This document shows positions 35,520 to 44,331 of a stretch of DNA of 64,000 bases, piece by piece; positions within the stretch are counted from its first letter, which is position 1; each line of letters begins with the position of its first letter. A model generated the notes under the pieces. It was not told where the DNA came from. It did not search any database and was given only the letters and a program-made list of their open reading frames with translations. Both the position numbers and the translations under genes were made by a program. Source of the DNA: Paenibacillus borealis (lineage in GTDB: Bacteria; Bacillota; Bacilli; Paenibacillales; Paenibacillaceae); the NCBI RefSeq assembly GCF_000758665.1, contig NZ_CP009285.1:6138001-6202000 (forward strand), in the 5' to 3' direction.

Positions 35520-36740
35520 GTCTGTGACCGCTGCTTCATATCCGGCTGCATCCAGCTTGCCGGTCAAGAGCAGCACTGCCGCTTCAGCATAACGGCTCCA
35601 TTCGCCTTCTGAGTCTGGCCCGGGGGCGTTGTCCTCGGTGAGGAACACCCCGGAGTCGAATGGAAGCCGGGAGATTTCAGACAATCCGGAGCGGTACAAC
35701 TCATCCAGTGCAGGCAGACGGTCCGTATTCTCCAGCCATTCCAGCTGGGCCGAGCTTGAAGTTACATAAGCAAGCCACTTGACCGCCGCTTCCGGGCTGC
35801 CGGATTGTGCGGGGAGAGCGAAAAAGCGGCTATGGATTGCCTCGTAGATGTTCTTCCCCGTCTGCTCCTGCGGCGCTTGCACTCTCAGCGTGGAGTTTCC
35901 GTGCTTCTTCCATTCAGAGAGCGGCACTGCCGCCACTGCAAGCTTGCCATCCTGCAGCATATCCCAGATCTCCTGGTTAAACCGGCTGGTCAGATAAAAA
36001 TAACCGCGGGCAGCTTCCGTCCATGCCGCTTGTGCCTCAGTCATGGACAGCACTCCCCCTCCCATGCTCTGCAGTACAGCTGCATAACCATACGGGTTCC
36101 GCGTATCCATTGCCAGCATATAACGCTCCTTTGTCTCTTCCGCATTCAGCCGGCCCAGCAGTCCATTCCATTCTTCCAGGCTTGACGGCGCAGCAGATAG
36201 GCCCAGTTCAGCAAGCCGCTGCGGAGAATATACTAATACATAGGGATCAATATCGAGCGGAACCCCCCAGTCGTAACCGTTCCATTGCATTTGCGGGATC
36301 AGCATGGTAAGAGGTGTGCTTCCGGGAACACTCTGGTAAATATCCACAGGCAGCAAATACCCCCGGGAAGCCAGATCAAAAATACTGTGACCGTCCAGCA
36401 TCACAATATCCGGACTATCCCCGACTGTAAGTTCCTCCCGTACCTGAGCTGCCCCGTCTTCAGTGTCTACATTAGTTAGCTGCACACTTACTCCGCTGGA
36501 CAGGCTGTAATTATTGCTGATCAGCTGCAGTACATTGAATTCTAAACTGCTGAGCGATACGCGTATCGTCAAGCTCTGCTCGTCTCCCGGTTCACCTGAA
36601 GGCGGACGCTCCGATTGGTTCAACGGCTGCCTGGGGGGATAGGCTCCCTCATCCGTGTCCAGCTCCATGCTGGGCGACAAGCTTGTCAGCGACAGCAGCA
36701 GAACGGCAAACAACAGCCAATAGTTTTTGCGTCTCAGCAC
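35511..36740 (-). CDS. Orphan extracellular solute-binding protein (family 1-like)
   Basis: The 409-residue protein begins MLRRKNYWLLFAVLLLSLTSLSPSMELD, a signal peptide or membrane anchor without a lipobox cysteine. The body resembles carbohydrate-type solute-binding proteins: GDSPDIVMLDGHSIFDLASRGYLLPVD, WNGYDWGVPLDIDPYVLVYSPQRLAELG and AAVKWLAYVTSSSAQ. The GTG at 36738-36740 was chosen because GGAGGAGAG lies 6 nt upstream. The 526-codon frame extends into the promoter and repeat region. No permease or ATPase is nearby. Its function may be as a sensor or as a subunit of a distant transporter. Confidence 0.75.
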   Translation of the reverse strand: MLRRKNYWLLFAVLLLSLTSLSPSMELDTDEGAYPPRQPLNQSERPPSGEPGDEQSLTIRVSLSSLEFNVLQLISNNYSLSSGVSVQLTNVDTEDGAAQVREELTVGDSPDIVMLDGHSIFDLASRGYLLPVDIYQSVPGSTPLTMLIPQMQWNGYDWGVPLDIDPYVLVYSPQRLAELGLSAAPSSLEEWNGLLGRLNAEETKERYMLAMDTRNPYGYAAVLQSMGGGVLSMTEAQAAWTEAARGYFYLTSRFNQEIWDMLQDGKLAVAAVPLSEWKKHGNSTLRVQAPQEQTGKNIYEAIHSRFFALPAQSGSPEAAVKWLAYVTSSSAQLEWLENTDRLPALDELYRSGLSEISRLPFDSGVFLTEDNAPGPDSEGEWSRYAEAAVLLLTGKLDAAGYEAAVTDSE

Positions 36741-36809
36741 GTGCTTCTCTCCTCCCGCTAATCTCGTCTTCCTCATTTTAGCAGACATGCACGTGCTTGT
36801 CTGCGTTTG

Positions 36810-36857
36810 TGAAAACGTTCTCTTTCTATTATATAGGTGTGAACGTTGTGAGGTGAA
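36810..36857 (-). promoter_or_regulatory. Promoter of the solute-binding protein gene with two AACGTT operator-like sites
   Basis: Minus-strand TTCACC (36852-36857), 18-bp spacer, perfect TATAAT (36828-36833). TGAAAACGTTCTCT (36810-36823) matches the CcpA cre consensus TGWAANCGNTNWCA at 13 of 14 positions and would cover the transcription start. A second AACGTT-centred site with two mismatches (36838-36851) lies in the promoter spacer. Repression by CcpA or another LacI-family protein is inferred. Confidence 0.5.
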
Positions 36858-36892
36858 TCGTCTGAAGAACGGGCCGCCGGTTGGGCGGTATT

Positions 36893-37031
36893 CGCACCTG
36901 CGGTGAATATTTGGACTTCCGGCCGCTGTTGTCTCCAGATTTCTTCGATTAGACCGCTGTGCGCGGTTGAAATCCGGAGACAAAGGCGGACGCTCCCGCT
37001 CCTCCAGTTCCAAAATTCCCCTCCGGTGCTC
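36893..37031. repeat. Long imperfect inverted repeat, possible dispersed element
   Basis: The central arms TTGTCTCCAGATTTC (36929-36943) and GAAATCCGGAGACAA (36969-36983) are inverse with one mismatch. They enclose a smaller stem ACCGC-TGTGC-GCGGT. Outer segments TTTGGACTT (about 36910) and AGTTCCAAA (about 37007-37015), and CACCTGCGGTGAAT and TTCCCCTCCGGTG, extend the symmetry. It carries no transposase. It could be a MITE-like or dispersed intergenic repeat, or a structured RNA. Confidence 0.65.
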
Positions 37032-37087
37032 CCGCCATATCGTCTCAGCTCTACAGCCTGACCTCCCACCGTTCCGGGGCGGGGCAG

Positions 37088-37116
37088 ACAAAAGCCGGGA
37101 GTGGTCCTCTCCCGGC
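37088..37116 (-). terminator. Terminator after phoH
   Basis: Minus-strand GCCGGGAG and CTCCCGGC form a stem with a 7-nt loop followed by TTTTGTC. It lies about 105 bp after the phoH stop. Confidence 0.75.
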
Positions 37117-37223
37117 CGTGATTGTGCTTATTAACCGGCGGACTGCCGGTTGAAGAGCGGGTGCTGTCAGTTGATTTTGCGGGCTGCAGTGATAAAAAAA
37201 TGTGTATCCAACCCTTGGAGCTG

Positions 37224-38555
37224 CTACAGCAGATCCGCAGCCAGCTGAGCCAGATGCGAACGCTCACCCTTCTCAAGCGTGATATGGCCGCTGATGCCCT
37301 GCTGCTTAAATTTCTCAACGATATAGCTAAGTCCGTTGCTCGCCGCATCCAGATAAGGATGGTCGATCTGCTCCGGGTCACCCATCAGGATTACCTTACT
37401 GCCTTCACCGGCGCGGGAGACGATCGTCTTCACTTCATGCCGGGACAGGTTCTGCGCTTCATCGATGATGATGAACTGCGACGGAATGGAACGCCCGCGG
37501 ATGTAGGTGAGCGCCTCAACCTGAATACTGCCCAGGCCCATCAATATTTTATCGATATCTCCGGCTTTTTTGGTATCGAATAGAAATTCCAGGTTATCAT
37601 AGATCGGCTGCATCCATGGACGGAGCTTCTCGTCCTTCTCTCCCGGTAAATACCCGATATCCTTACCCATCGGAACCACCGGACGGGCGATCAGCAGCTT
37701 CTTGTATTTATGTTCGTCCTCCACCTTGAACAGTCCTGCAGCAAGTGCCAGCAGCGTCTTCCCTGTTCCGGCCTTTCCGGTAATGGTTACCAGCGGAATA
37801 TCATCATTCAGCAGCAGCTCAAGCGCCATCCGCTGTTGGGCATTACGGGCGCTGATTCCCCATACCGCATCATTGCCGAGATACAGGGGTTCGAGCCGGC
37901 TGGCATCGCTGTTCACCTTAAGCAGGGCGGATTTGCCGCTGCCAATCTCATCCTTCAGAATGACGAATTCGTGGGGATAGAGCGGGTAGGACAATGACAG
38001 CTGCTTGATGGACAAGAAACGGTGACTGTAATATTCATCAATCAGCGAAGGATGCACCATCAGCGACTGGCAGCCGGAATACAGCTCATTCAAATCTCCG
38101 GTGCGGTCGGATAAATAATCCTCCGGCGTTATGCCAAGCACATCCGCTTTGATGCGGACGAGTACATCTTTACTTACGAGTACCACGGGGCTGGGTTCAG
38201 CCTTTTCATTCTCCTCATGGAGATAATTGAGGGCAACAGCCAATATGCGGTTATCGTTCGAGACCTCCCCGAACATTTCCTGTACCTTAACGAAGCTGCG
38301 GTGGTTAAGCTCTACCTTCAGCGTGCCTCCATGTTCCAGTACCACACCGCTGTGCAGGTGGCCCAGTTCACGGAGTCCGTCTAACAAGCGTGACACGGTG
38401 CGGGCGTTGCGGCCGATTTCATCGGCATTACGCTTCTTGGAGTCGATTTCTTCCAGGACTACAGCGGGAATGACAACCTCATTCGCCTTGAAGGCAAAGA
38501 TCGAATTGGGGTCGTGCAGTAGCACGTTAGTGTCTAGTACGAATATCTTTTTCAT
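37224..38555 (-). CDS. PIN domain - PhoH family ATPase (YlaK-like)
   Basis: The 443-residue protein joins an N-terminal PIN RNase-type domain (FVLDTNVLLHDP with Asp8, VVLEEIDSKK, and NDNRILAVAL with Asp101) to a C-terminal PhoH ATPase. The ATPase has Walker A GKAGTGKT at 260-267 and Walker B FIIIDEAQN. PIN-PhoH proteins (PhoH2) act as RNA helicases/ribonucleases in other bacteria. The B. subtilis homologue is ylaK, and the neighbouring ylaJ, ylaH and bipA (ylaG) homologues confirm the synteny. The ATG at 38553-38555 follows GGAGGGG by 5 nt. Confidence 0.92.
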   Translation of the reverse strand: MKKIFVLDTNVLLHDPNSIFAFKANEVVIPAVVLEEIDSKKRNADEIGRNARTVSRLLDGLRELGHLHSGVVLEHGGTLKVELNHRSFVKVQEMFGEVSNDNRILAVALNYLHEENEKAEPSPVVLVSKDVLVRIKADVLGITPEDYLSDRTGDLNELYSGCQSLMVHPSLIDEYYSHRFLSIKQLSLSYPLYPHEFVILKDEIGSGKSALLKVNSDASRLEPLYLGNDAVWGISARNAQQRMALELLLNDDIPLVTITGKAGTGKTLLALAAGLFKVEDEHKYKKLLIARPVVPMGKDIGYLPGEKDEKLRPWMQPIYDNLEFLFDTKKAGDIDKILMGLGSIQVEALTYIRGRSIPSQFIIIDEAQNLSRHEVKTIVSRAGEGSKVILMGDPEQIDHPYLDAASNGLSYIVEKFKQQGISGHITLEKGERSHLAQLAADLL

Positions 38556-38660
38556 GTTATCCCCTCCACAGCGCCTGGTTTGATTGATCATACATAACTC
38601 TTTTCAGCAAGGGCAAGCTAAGGTAAACCACTGAACCATGGCTGAAAGGAGTAAGCACAT

Positions 38661-39236
38661 ATGAGAAAATCAATGTGTCTGTTGCTGGTACTGCTGCTGC
38701 TGACAAGCTGCGGTATCGCTAATAAAGAGACATCACCCTCTCCTCAGGATAAACAATCGTCAAAGGCTTTGAGCAGCCAGGGGGACCGCGAAGTGCGGAC
38801 ATTGTCCGAAGATGGTACAACTGCCCTTGAACCTACACCAGAGACCGGACAACCTTCTGACGTTAAGGGCGAAAGCGATGTTGCACTTAAGGATCATTTC
38901 GAGCAGTTAGCCAAAAGAGTTCCCGGTGTAAACGGAGCCCACTGTGTCGTAATGAACAATATTGCTGTTGTCGGCATTGATGTCGACGGGTCGCTTACCC
39001 GCTCACGGGTCGGAAGCGTGAAGTACACCGTTGCGGAAGCTATCCGCAAAGACCCGAGAGGGGTAAGAGCCTTGGTTACTGCCGATATGGACATCAGCAG
39101 CAGATTAGCCGAGATGGGCAAACATATTACCAAGGGAAACCCGGTATCCGGCTTCGCCTCAGAAATGGCTGACATTATCGGCCGGATTATTCCGCAGCTG
39201 CCGGAGGATACCAAACCTCAAGGTAACGGACAATAA
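38661..39236 (+). CDS. YhcN/YlaJ family sporulation lipoprotein
   Basis: The 191-residue protein has a lipoprotein signal ending LLLLTSC (Cys17 lipidated), a Ser/Pro/Glu-rich linker to about residue 75, and a globular domain. This domain shows the family pattern LAKRVPGVNGAHCVVMNNIAVVGIDVD and VKYTVAEAIRKDPRGVRALVTADMD. The family is linked to the spore inner membrane and germination in B. subtilis. It is divergent from phoH, as ylaJ is next to ylaK in Bacillus. AAAGGAG precedes the ATG. It ends at a shared bidirectional terminator. Confidence 0.85.
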   Translation: MRKSMCLLLVLLLLTSCGIANKETSPSPQDKQSSKALSSQGDREVRTLSEDGTTALEPTPETGQPSDVKGESDVALKDHFEQLAKRVPGVNGAHCVVMNNIAVVGIDVDGSLTRSRVGSVKYTVAEAIRKDPRGVRALVTADMDISSRLAEMGKHITKGNPVSGFASEMADIIGRIIPQLPEDTKPQGNGQ

Positions 39237-39273
39237 TCTTGCACATCCCTGTCAAAGCACAGGATCTGGAGAC

Positions 39274-39307
39274 AAAAAAAGCCTAGTGATGGCACACTAG
39301 GCTTTTT
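39274..39307. terminator. Bidirectional terminator
   Basis: AAAAAAAGCCTAGTG and CACTAGGCTTTTT flank a 6-nt loop, giving T-runs on both strands. It serves the lipoprotein gene (plus) and the pyridoxamine-oxidase-like gene (minus), whose stop codon lies in the stem. Confidence 0.9.
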
Positions 39308-39749
39308 GCATGGCGGCAAATACTTGTCCGTCCAGCTTCTCAGCCGCACGCGCATCGTATACCTTCGCATATTTCGGAGCGGATTCCAGATGGGCACCGT
39401 AGAACAGCGCATTGCGGACCGCTTCAATCTCAACATCAAAACAGCACATCTTGAAAGGAACATCCGGCAGCGGGTCCTGCTTCACAGAAGCACGCCCGTT
39501 GATGGCATGAACCGTTCCCTCACCAAAAACCGTAATAGTTACCAGCGGGTTGACTTTCATGTTGTTCACAAGTCTGGACCGGTGATCTACTGATAAGCGC
39601 ACAATAGAAGGGCTCACTGCATAGATCCAGGAAATCGCAGTAGACGTAGGGCCACCGGATTCTGCATCCACAGTGTTTAGAAGAACAAAAGTTTCCGACT
39701 GCAGCATAGCTAGCAGAGTTTCGTTGAGCTGAGCAACGGCTTCGGACAT
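39297..39749 (-). CDS. Pyridoxamine 5'-phosphate oxidase-like FMN-binding protein
   Basis: The 150-residue protein has the split-barrel fold pattern of the PNPOx-like superfamily: LLAMLQSETFVLLNTVDAESGGPTSTAISWIYAV, then LSVDHRSRLVNNMKVNPLVTITVFG. It is too short and lacks the C-terminal region of true PdxH, so a different flavin-, heme- or F420-type reductase role is possible. The ATG at 39747-39749 follows AGGGGG by 9 nt; a 12-codon longer frame has no site. It faces the lipoprotein gene and shares its terminator. Confidence 0.75.
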   Translation of the reverse strand: MSEAVAQLNETLLAMLQSETFVLLNTVDAESGGPTSTAISWIYAVSPSIVRLSVDHRSRLVNNMKVNPLVTITVFGEGTVHAINGRASVKQDPLPDVPFKMCCFDVEIEAVRNALFYGAHLESAPKYAKVYDARAAEKLDGQVFAAMQKA

Positions 39750-39845
39750 AAGTACAGGCCCCCTATGCGGCGTGAGTGCATTCAATTTATTATATTATAG
39801 CACAGGATGAAACTTGCATTCAATTTGTAGATTGTTTCCTGCCAC

Positions 39846-40955
39846 TCACGGGCTGTCTGCGGCTGCAGAAGCTGCGGTGCCGGAGAGGCCGGCAATCTGG
39901 TCCTGAAGGCTTTTCTTGGCTGCGTCCAGCTCTTTATCGTCAATATATACATAGGGACTGCGCCAGGTTCCTGTCACCGGCACAAATTCTACATTCTCCT
40001 TAGATATATTCCAGTAAGTAGCTATCATGCTTTTGATCTGCGCATTCTCAATATCACTCTGCAGATTGTCGTCCACAGCATCCAGCACCTTGCCGATTTT
40101 GAGCACTCCTCCGAGTGACTGCATCTGAGCGATCAGCGAATTAAGCACTTCATTCTGGCGTTTATTGCGGTCAAAATCATCGGAAGGCTTCGTTGCCGGA
40201 CTGCAATTGGATTTACGGTAACGTACATAATCAAGCGCCTTATCCCCGTTCAGCTGGGCCTGGCCTTTCTTGAGATTAATATCCGTTCCGTCCACGCTGT
40301 CCGTATAACACATATTCTCGCTGATATTAACGTCTACTCCGCCGAATTCATCCACGATATCCCGGAAGCCCTGGAAATCAAGCACAGTGGTGTAATCGAC
40401 CTGAATGTCGAGATACTTGCTCATCATGGTCTTCATTTCATCCTCGGCAAGAATGCCGGAGGTTTTCTCCTTGCTCTTGAAGCGGGAGTAAAATGCATTG
40501 ATCTTTGTTTTCTTGTAGCCGCTCAGCTCCACATAAGTATCACGGGGCAGAGAAACCACGGTAGCCGATTGGGTCTCCGGGTTCAGCGCCGCAACCATAA
40601 TCACATCTGTCAGGTTGGACGGGTGCTTGGGACGGTTGTCGGTACCGAGCAGCAGCATGGTCAGCGGCTTCTCCGAAGCGGAGTGTCCTGCCTGAACCGG
40701 CTGGTCCACTCCGAACCCTCCCTGATCCAGTTTCCAGTATAGATACCCTGCGTAGCCCAGCGCCGCAAGTACGGCAACCAGGAGGATGATTAGAAGCAGT
40801 CTCATCAGCCGGGCGAAGAATCCGCGTTTCTTGGGCTTTTTCTTATTCGTTTTAGATTTGGCAGATTGCGTTGCGGCAGCGGGTCTGGACTGCTGTCTAT
40901 TGTTTCCTTGTTGGCCATTCGATCTGGGTGGCAGACCGCCCTTGCTTGTATTCAT
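39846..40955 (-). CDS. LytR-CpsA-Psr (LCP) family cell wall polymer transferase
   Basis: LCP enzymes attach teichoic acids or other glycopolymers from lipid carriers to peptidoglycan. The 369-residue protein has a long basic cytoplasmic stretch (rich in Gln, Asn and Lys), one membrane segment (about 52-72, LLLIILLVAVLAALGYAGYL), and an extracellular LCP domain with LLLGTDNR, MVAALNPETQSATVVSLPRDTYV, KINAFYSRF and ALDYVRYRKSN...DFDRNKRQNEVL. The conserved Arg and Asp residues that bind the pyrophosphate are present. The start is ATG at 40953-40955 or TTG two codons earlier; AAAGGA lies upstream of both. Confidence 0.9.
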   Translation of the reverse strand: MNTSKGGLPPRSNGQQGNNRQQSRPAAATQSAKSKTNKKKPKKRGFFARLMRLLLIILLVAVLAALGYAGYLYWKLDQGGFGVDQPVQAGHSASEKPLTMLLLGTDNRPKHPSNLTDVIMVAALNPETQSATVVSLPRDTYVELSGYKKTKINAFYSRFKSKEKTSGILAEDEMKTMMSKYLDIQVDYTTVLDFQGFRDIVDEFGGVDVNISENMCYTDSVDGTDINLKKGQAQLNGDKALDYVRYRKSNCSPATKPSDDFDRNKRQNEVLNSLIAQMQSLGGVLKIGKVLDAVDDNLQSDIENAQIKSMIATYWNISKENVEFVPVTGTWRSPYVYIDDKELDAAKKSLQDQIAGLSGTAASAAADSP

Positions 40956-41036
40956 AATCAATTAGGTCCTTTACATTCAGGTAGAATTAGATAACTTTAT
41001 AATAACTTAGACGATCCGTAACACTAAAAGTTGCGT

Positions 41037-41339
41037 TCAGTGCCGTTTCGCGGCATCTGCCGCTGCGGCCTTCCGCTTCTGCCGGGCTTCCACCAGGTAG
41101 CGGACCCGCACGAGCAGCATTAGGCCTACAGCCACCAGCAGGCACTGGATGATCGGCAGTTTGTCATGCTGGAAGATGAGCAGCATCCCTGAGCCTAAAG
41201 CCATCATAAGATAAAGTACGATCTCTTTGCCGATGGGCAGCTTCTGATTGACGCGAAATACACGATTATACACGTAGGTCAGTAGAATAAAGATGACAAT
41301 GTAAGCGACAATTGGATGCTCAGCGAACCAGCTCTGCAC
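41037..41339 (-). CDS. YlaH-like membrane protein
   Basis: The 100-residue protein has three hydrophobic segments (about 10-24, 38-56, 62-80) and a basic C-terminal tail (EARQKRKAAAADAAKRH). It starts with GTG preceded by GGGAGGAG. The segment VYNRVFRVNQKLPIGKEIVLYLMMALGS fits the YlaH family. Its place directly after bipA (ylaG) agrees with the ylaG-ylaH order of Bacillus. Function unknown. Confidence 0.8.
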   Translation of the reverse strand: MQSWFAEHPIVAYIVIFILLTYVYNRVFRVNQKLPIGKEIVLYLMMALGSGMLLIFQHDKLPIIQCLLVAVGLMLLVRVRYLVEARQKRKAAAADAAKRH

Positions 41340-41451
41340 AGCTCGTCACTCCTCCCGGATATAAGTATCGCTTACATTATATCATCCGCAGCGGTTTTAT
41401 ACCGCTTTTAATACCTGCAATTTGAAAGATCTTCCGCCCGCAAAAATAAAC

Positions 41452-41483
41452 AAGAAAAGCCGCCGGATGGTTCATCCGGCGGC
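41452..41483 (-). terminator. Terminator after bipA
   Basis: Minus-strand GCCGCCGGATG and CATCCGGCGGC form a perfect 11-bp stem with a 3-nt loop, followed by TTTTCTTG. Confidence 0.92.
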
Positions 41484-41499
41484 TTGAATGACTGGCAGC

Positions 41500-43344
41500 T
41501 TACGCTTGGCTGGCTTGCGCCGCTTTACGCTGTTTCTCTACACGTTCGCGCTCGCCCTTATTCAGGATCTTTTTGCGCAGACGAACGGATTTAGGTGTGA
41601 TTTCGCAGTATTCATCATCATTCAGATACTCAAGAGCACCTTCCAGTGAGAACATACGCGGAGTCTTCATTTTAACAGTCTCATCCTTCGTTGCAGAACG
41701 AACGTTGGTCAGCTGCTTTTCTTTGCAGATATTTACAATGATGTCATTATCGCGGGTGTGCTCACCCACGATCATGCCTTCATAAATTTCAGTTCCCGGT
41801 TCCAGGAAGAGAATACCGCGGTCTTCTACGCCCATCATGCCATATAGAGTCGTATTGCCGGTTTCACTGGACACGAGTACGCCTTGGTGACGACCGCCAA
41901 CCTGTCCGCCAATCAGTGGAGCATAGCTGTCAAACGCATGGTTCATAACGCCATAACCGCGGGTCAGGGTCAGGAAGTAGGTGTTGTAACCAATCAAACC
42001 ACGTGCAGGAATCAGGAACTCCAGACGAACCTGGCCAGTACCATGATTGATCATGTTGACCATTTCTGCTTTGCGTGTTCCCAGACTTTCCATAACAGCG
42101 CCCATGCTTTCTTCCGGAACATCAATCATTAGGCGTTCAAGCGGCTCCATCTTGGCTCCGTCGATTTCCTTGACGATAACTTCAGGCTTGGAAACCTGCA
42201 TTTCGTAACCTTCACGGCGCATGTTCTCGATGAGGATACCCAGGTGAAGCTCACCGCGGCCGGATACGACAAATGCGTCAGGGGAATCCGTTTCATCTAC
42301 ACGCAAGCTGACATCCGTTTCCAGCTCTTTGAACAGACGTTCGCGCAGCTTACGGGAAGTTACCCACTTGCCTTCTTTACCAGCGAACGGACTGTTATTC
42401 ACGAGGAACGTCATTTGCATCGTAGGCTCGTCGATCTTCAGAACAGGCAGCGCCTCTGGATGCTGGGGATCAGCAATGGTCTCACCAATGTTGATATCCT
42501 TGATACCGGCAATTGCTACAATGTCGCCTGCCCCCGCTTCTTCAGTCTCAACACGTTTCAGGCCCTGGAAGCCGAACAGCTTCTCAATACGGGCAGTTTT
42601 GCTCTTGCCGTCACGCATAATTACAGTTACGGACTGGCCCTGCTTGATTACACCGCGGTTAACACGGCCAATGGCGATACGGCCAAGGTATTCATTGTAA
42701 TCCATCAGAGTTACCAGGAACTGCAGGGGCTCTTCAATTTTTTCAGTTGGAGCCGGGATATGTTCAACAATGGTTTCGTAAAGGGCAAGCATCGTTTCAT
42801 CCTGCTTCTCAGGGTCCATGCTCGATGTGCCGTTAAGCGCAGAAGCATAAACAACCGGGAATTCGAGCTGATCGTCACTGGCTTCAAGCTCAATGAACAG
42901 ATCCAGGACTTCATCAATAACTTCCTTCGGACGTGCAGCCGGACGGTCAATTTTGTTCACGACAACGATTGGTGTAAGGTGCTGTTCCAGCGCTTTGCGC
43001 AGAACGAACTTCGTCTGAGGCATACAGCCTTCATATGCATCAACAACCAGCAGAACGCCGTCAACCATCTTCATGATACGTTCTACTTCACCGCCGAAGT
43101 CGGCGTGTCCAGGGGTATCTACGATATTGATCAGGAACTCTTTATAGGTAATTGCTGTATTTTTGGCTAGGATAGTGATTCCGCGTTCCCGCTCCAGGTC
43201 GTTCGAGTCCATGGCCCGTTCCTGCAAGTGCTCGTGCGCGCTGAAAATCCCTGATTGCTGGAGAAGCTGATCGACGAGTGTTGTTTTACCATGGTCAACG
43301 TGGGCAATGATCGCAATATTGCGAATATCTTTTCTTGAATGCAT
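41500..43344 (-). CDS. typA: Ribosome-associated GTPase BipA/TypA
   Basis: BipA is a translational GTPase that assists 50S subunit assembly, mostly at low temperature or under stress. The 614-residue protein has G1 [10 protein letters not shown]2 RERGITI, G3 [17 protein letters not shown]4 [10 protein letters not shown], then domains II, III, V and the BipA-specific C-terminal domain ([36 protein letters not shown]). Start is ATG at 43342-43344, matching the Bacillus start; AGAGGA lies about 15 nt upstream, which is rather far. A 10-codon longer TTG frame would bury it. Confidence 0.97.
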   Translation of the reverse strand: MHSRKDIRNIAIIAHVDHGKTTLVDQLLQQSGIFSAHEHLQERAMDSNDLERERGITILAKNTAITYKEFLINIVDTPGHADFGGEVERIMKMVDGVLLVVDAYEGCMPQTKFVLRKALEQHLTPIVVVNKIDRPAARPKEVIDEVLDLFIELEASDDQLEFPVVYASALNGTSSMDPEKQDETMLALYETIVEHIPAPTEKIEEPLQFLVTLMDYNEYLGRIAIGRVNRGVIKQGQSVTVIMRDGKSKTARIEKLFGFQGLKRVETEEAGAGDIVAIAGIKDINIGETIADPQHPEALPVLKIDEPTMQMTFLVNNSPFAGKEGKWVTSRKLRERLFKELETDVSLRVDETDSPDAFVVSGRGELHLGILIENMRREGYEMQVSKPEVIVKEIDGAKMEPLERLMIDVPEESMGAVMESLGTRKAEMVNMINHGTGQVRLEFLIPARGLIGYNTYFLTLTRGYGVMNHAFDSYAPLIGGQVGGRHQGVLVSSETGNTTLYGMMGVEDRGILFLEPGTEIYEGMIVGEHTRDNDIIVNICKEKQLTNVRSATKDETVKMKTPRMFSLEGALEYLNDDEYCEITPKSVRLRKKILNKGERERVEKQRKAAQASQA

Positions 43345-43390
43345 GATTTGTATCCAAATCCTCTCATTTATCAAATTAAAAATGTTTAAA

Positions 43391-43418
43391 TTTATAGCAT
43401 GTCACGGCAGTCTCACAA
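43391..43418 (-). promoter_or_regulatory. Candidate promoter of typA
   Basis: Minus-strand TTGTGA (43413-43418), 16-bp spacer, TATAAA (43391-43396) preceded by an extended -10 TGC. The site is about 47 bp before the start codon. Confidence 0.5.
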
Positions 43419-43599
43419 AAGAAGCGCCAGGCAGAAACCCGACGCTCCAACATATCCTTAATAGTATCGTGAAAGCACCATGAAAAGCAAGTCTTTTTCT
43501 GAAAAAAACCTTACCAACTTCGTTTAATTTTTCTAATTTTGCCTTACGTCAAATTCAGAGGTGTCCATTCCCTCAATCTGTGCCGTTTACCCGGCTGTC

Positions 43600-44112
43600 T
43601 TACCAGCCGCCGTTCCACTTCTTGCGCCCGCCCGGTCTGCCCCGGCCCAGCATCAGCCAAAGGCCTGCGGCAACCAGAACGGCACCCAGCAGATACAGTG
43701 CTCCGGTTCCTAGTAAGGTGAAGATAAACAATACAATGCTTAGCAGCCCAAGAATAACAGCGGTTGTTGTAAGCCCTCTGGTTCTGGCTGAAGAATACAG
43801 CGAATATTCATAAAGTCCGACCGCAATGCCCAGCAGCAGGATGGGCCACAAATGCCTCATCAGGTCCCAGCCCCATGTATTGCATAGTCCAAAGAGCAGA
43901 CCGTATACCGTTAATATGCCCGCAGGTATTAATACAGATGCAGAAGCACGGCGGGTGAAGAAGAGCACCTGGAGGAACAGGCCCGGAACCAGAATTACGA
44001 GCGGCCACAAGGCATGTCCAAGAAATCCGAACACCCCCAGCTTTCCGAACAGAATCACAATGCCGGCGGCGGCGATGAACACACCCAGTTTCATGTCGTT
44101 TTTGGAAGACAT
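43600..44112 (-). CDS. Small polytopic membrane protein with LiaI/LiaF-type transmembrane region
   Basis: The 170-residue protein has five or six hydrophobic segments, including GVFIAAAGIVILFGKLGVFGFLGHALWPLVILVPGLFL. This pattern recurs in DUF5668/LiaI-LiaF-like proteins linked to envelope stress. The end is rich in Gly, Arg and Trp (GRGRPGGRKKWNGGW). It stands alone, with no two-component system nearby. A weak GGGATGGGTG site precedes the ATG. Family assignment is by pattern only. Confidence 0.6.
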   Translation of the reverse strand: MSSKNDMKLGVFIAAAGIVILFGKLGVFGFLGHALWPLVILVPGLFLQVLFFTRRASASVLIPAGILTVYGLLFGLCNTWGWDLMRHLWPILLLGIAVGLYEYSLYSSARTRGLTTTAVILGLLSIVLFIFTLLGTGALYLLGAVLVAAGLWLMLGRGRPGGRKKWNGGW

Positions 44113-44274
44113 CTTTCACCCATCCCTTCAAAATTCGCGTCTTTTCTCTGGCCTTGTCACTTCAGCAGTCTGAACTGCGACAGGATTCCCTTTATATTTT
44201 ATCTGAAAAATAATTAAAACACCATCATTCTTCATGTATTCAGGGGGCAAACCTTTACTCTCTAATAATTGCAC

Positions 44275-44317
44275 AAAGAGGCTGTGCCCAAGCCTTCCAG
44301 CTTTTGGCACAGCCTCT
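44275..44317 (-). terminator. Terminator after the minus-strand terC
   Basis: Minus-strand GAGGCTGTGCC and GGCACAGCCTC form an 11-bp stem with a 17-nt loop, followed by TTTGTG. The short T-tract lowers confidence. Confidence 0.6.
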
Positions 44318-44331
44318 AGTATTGCCGCATC

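Larger units (their letters stand above)
36741..37223. other. Gene-free region between the solute-binding protein gene and phoH
   Basis: These 483 bp contain a promoter with CcpA-like operators (36810-36857), a long imperfect inverted repeat (36893-37031), the phoH terminator (37088-37116), and a small hairpin AACCGGC/GCCGGTT (37133-37151). Open frames crossing it lack ribosome binding sites and are rejected. Confidence 0.7.

Noticed and set aside
35511..37091. Longer 526-codon version of the solute-binding protein
   Set aside because: The extra 117 codons cover the promoter and inverted repeat, lack a ribosome binding site, and would hide the signal peptide.
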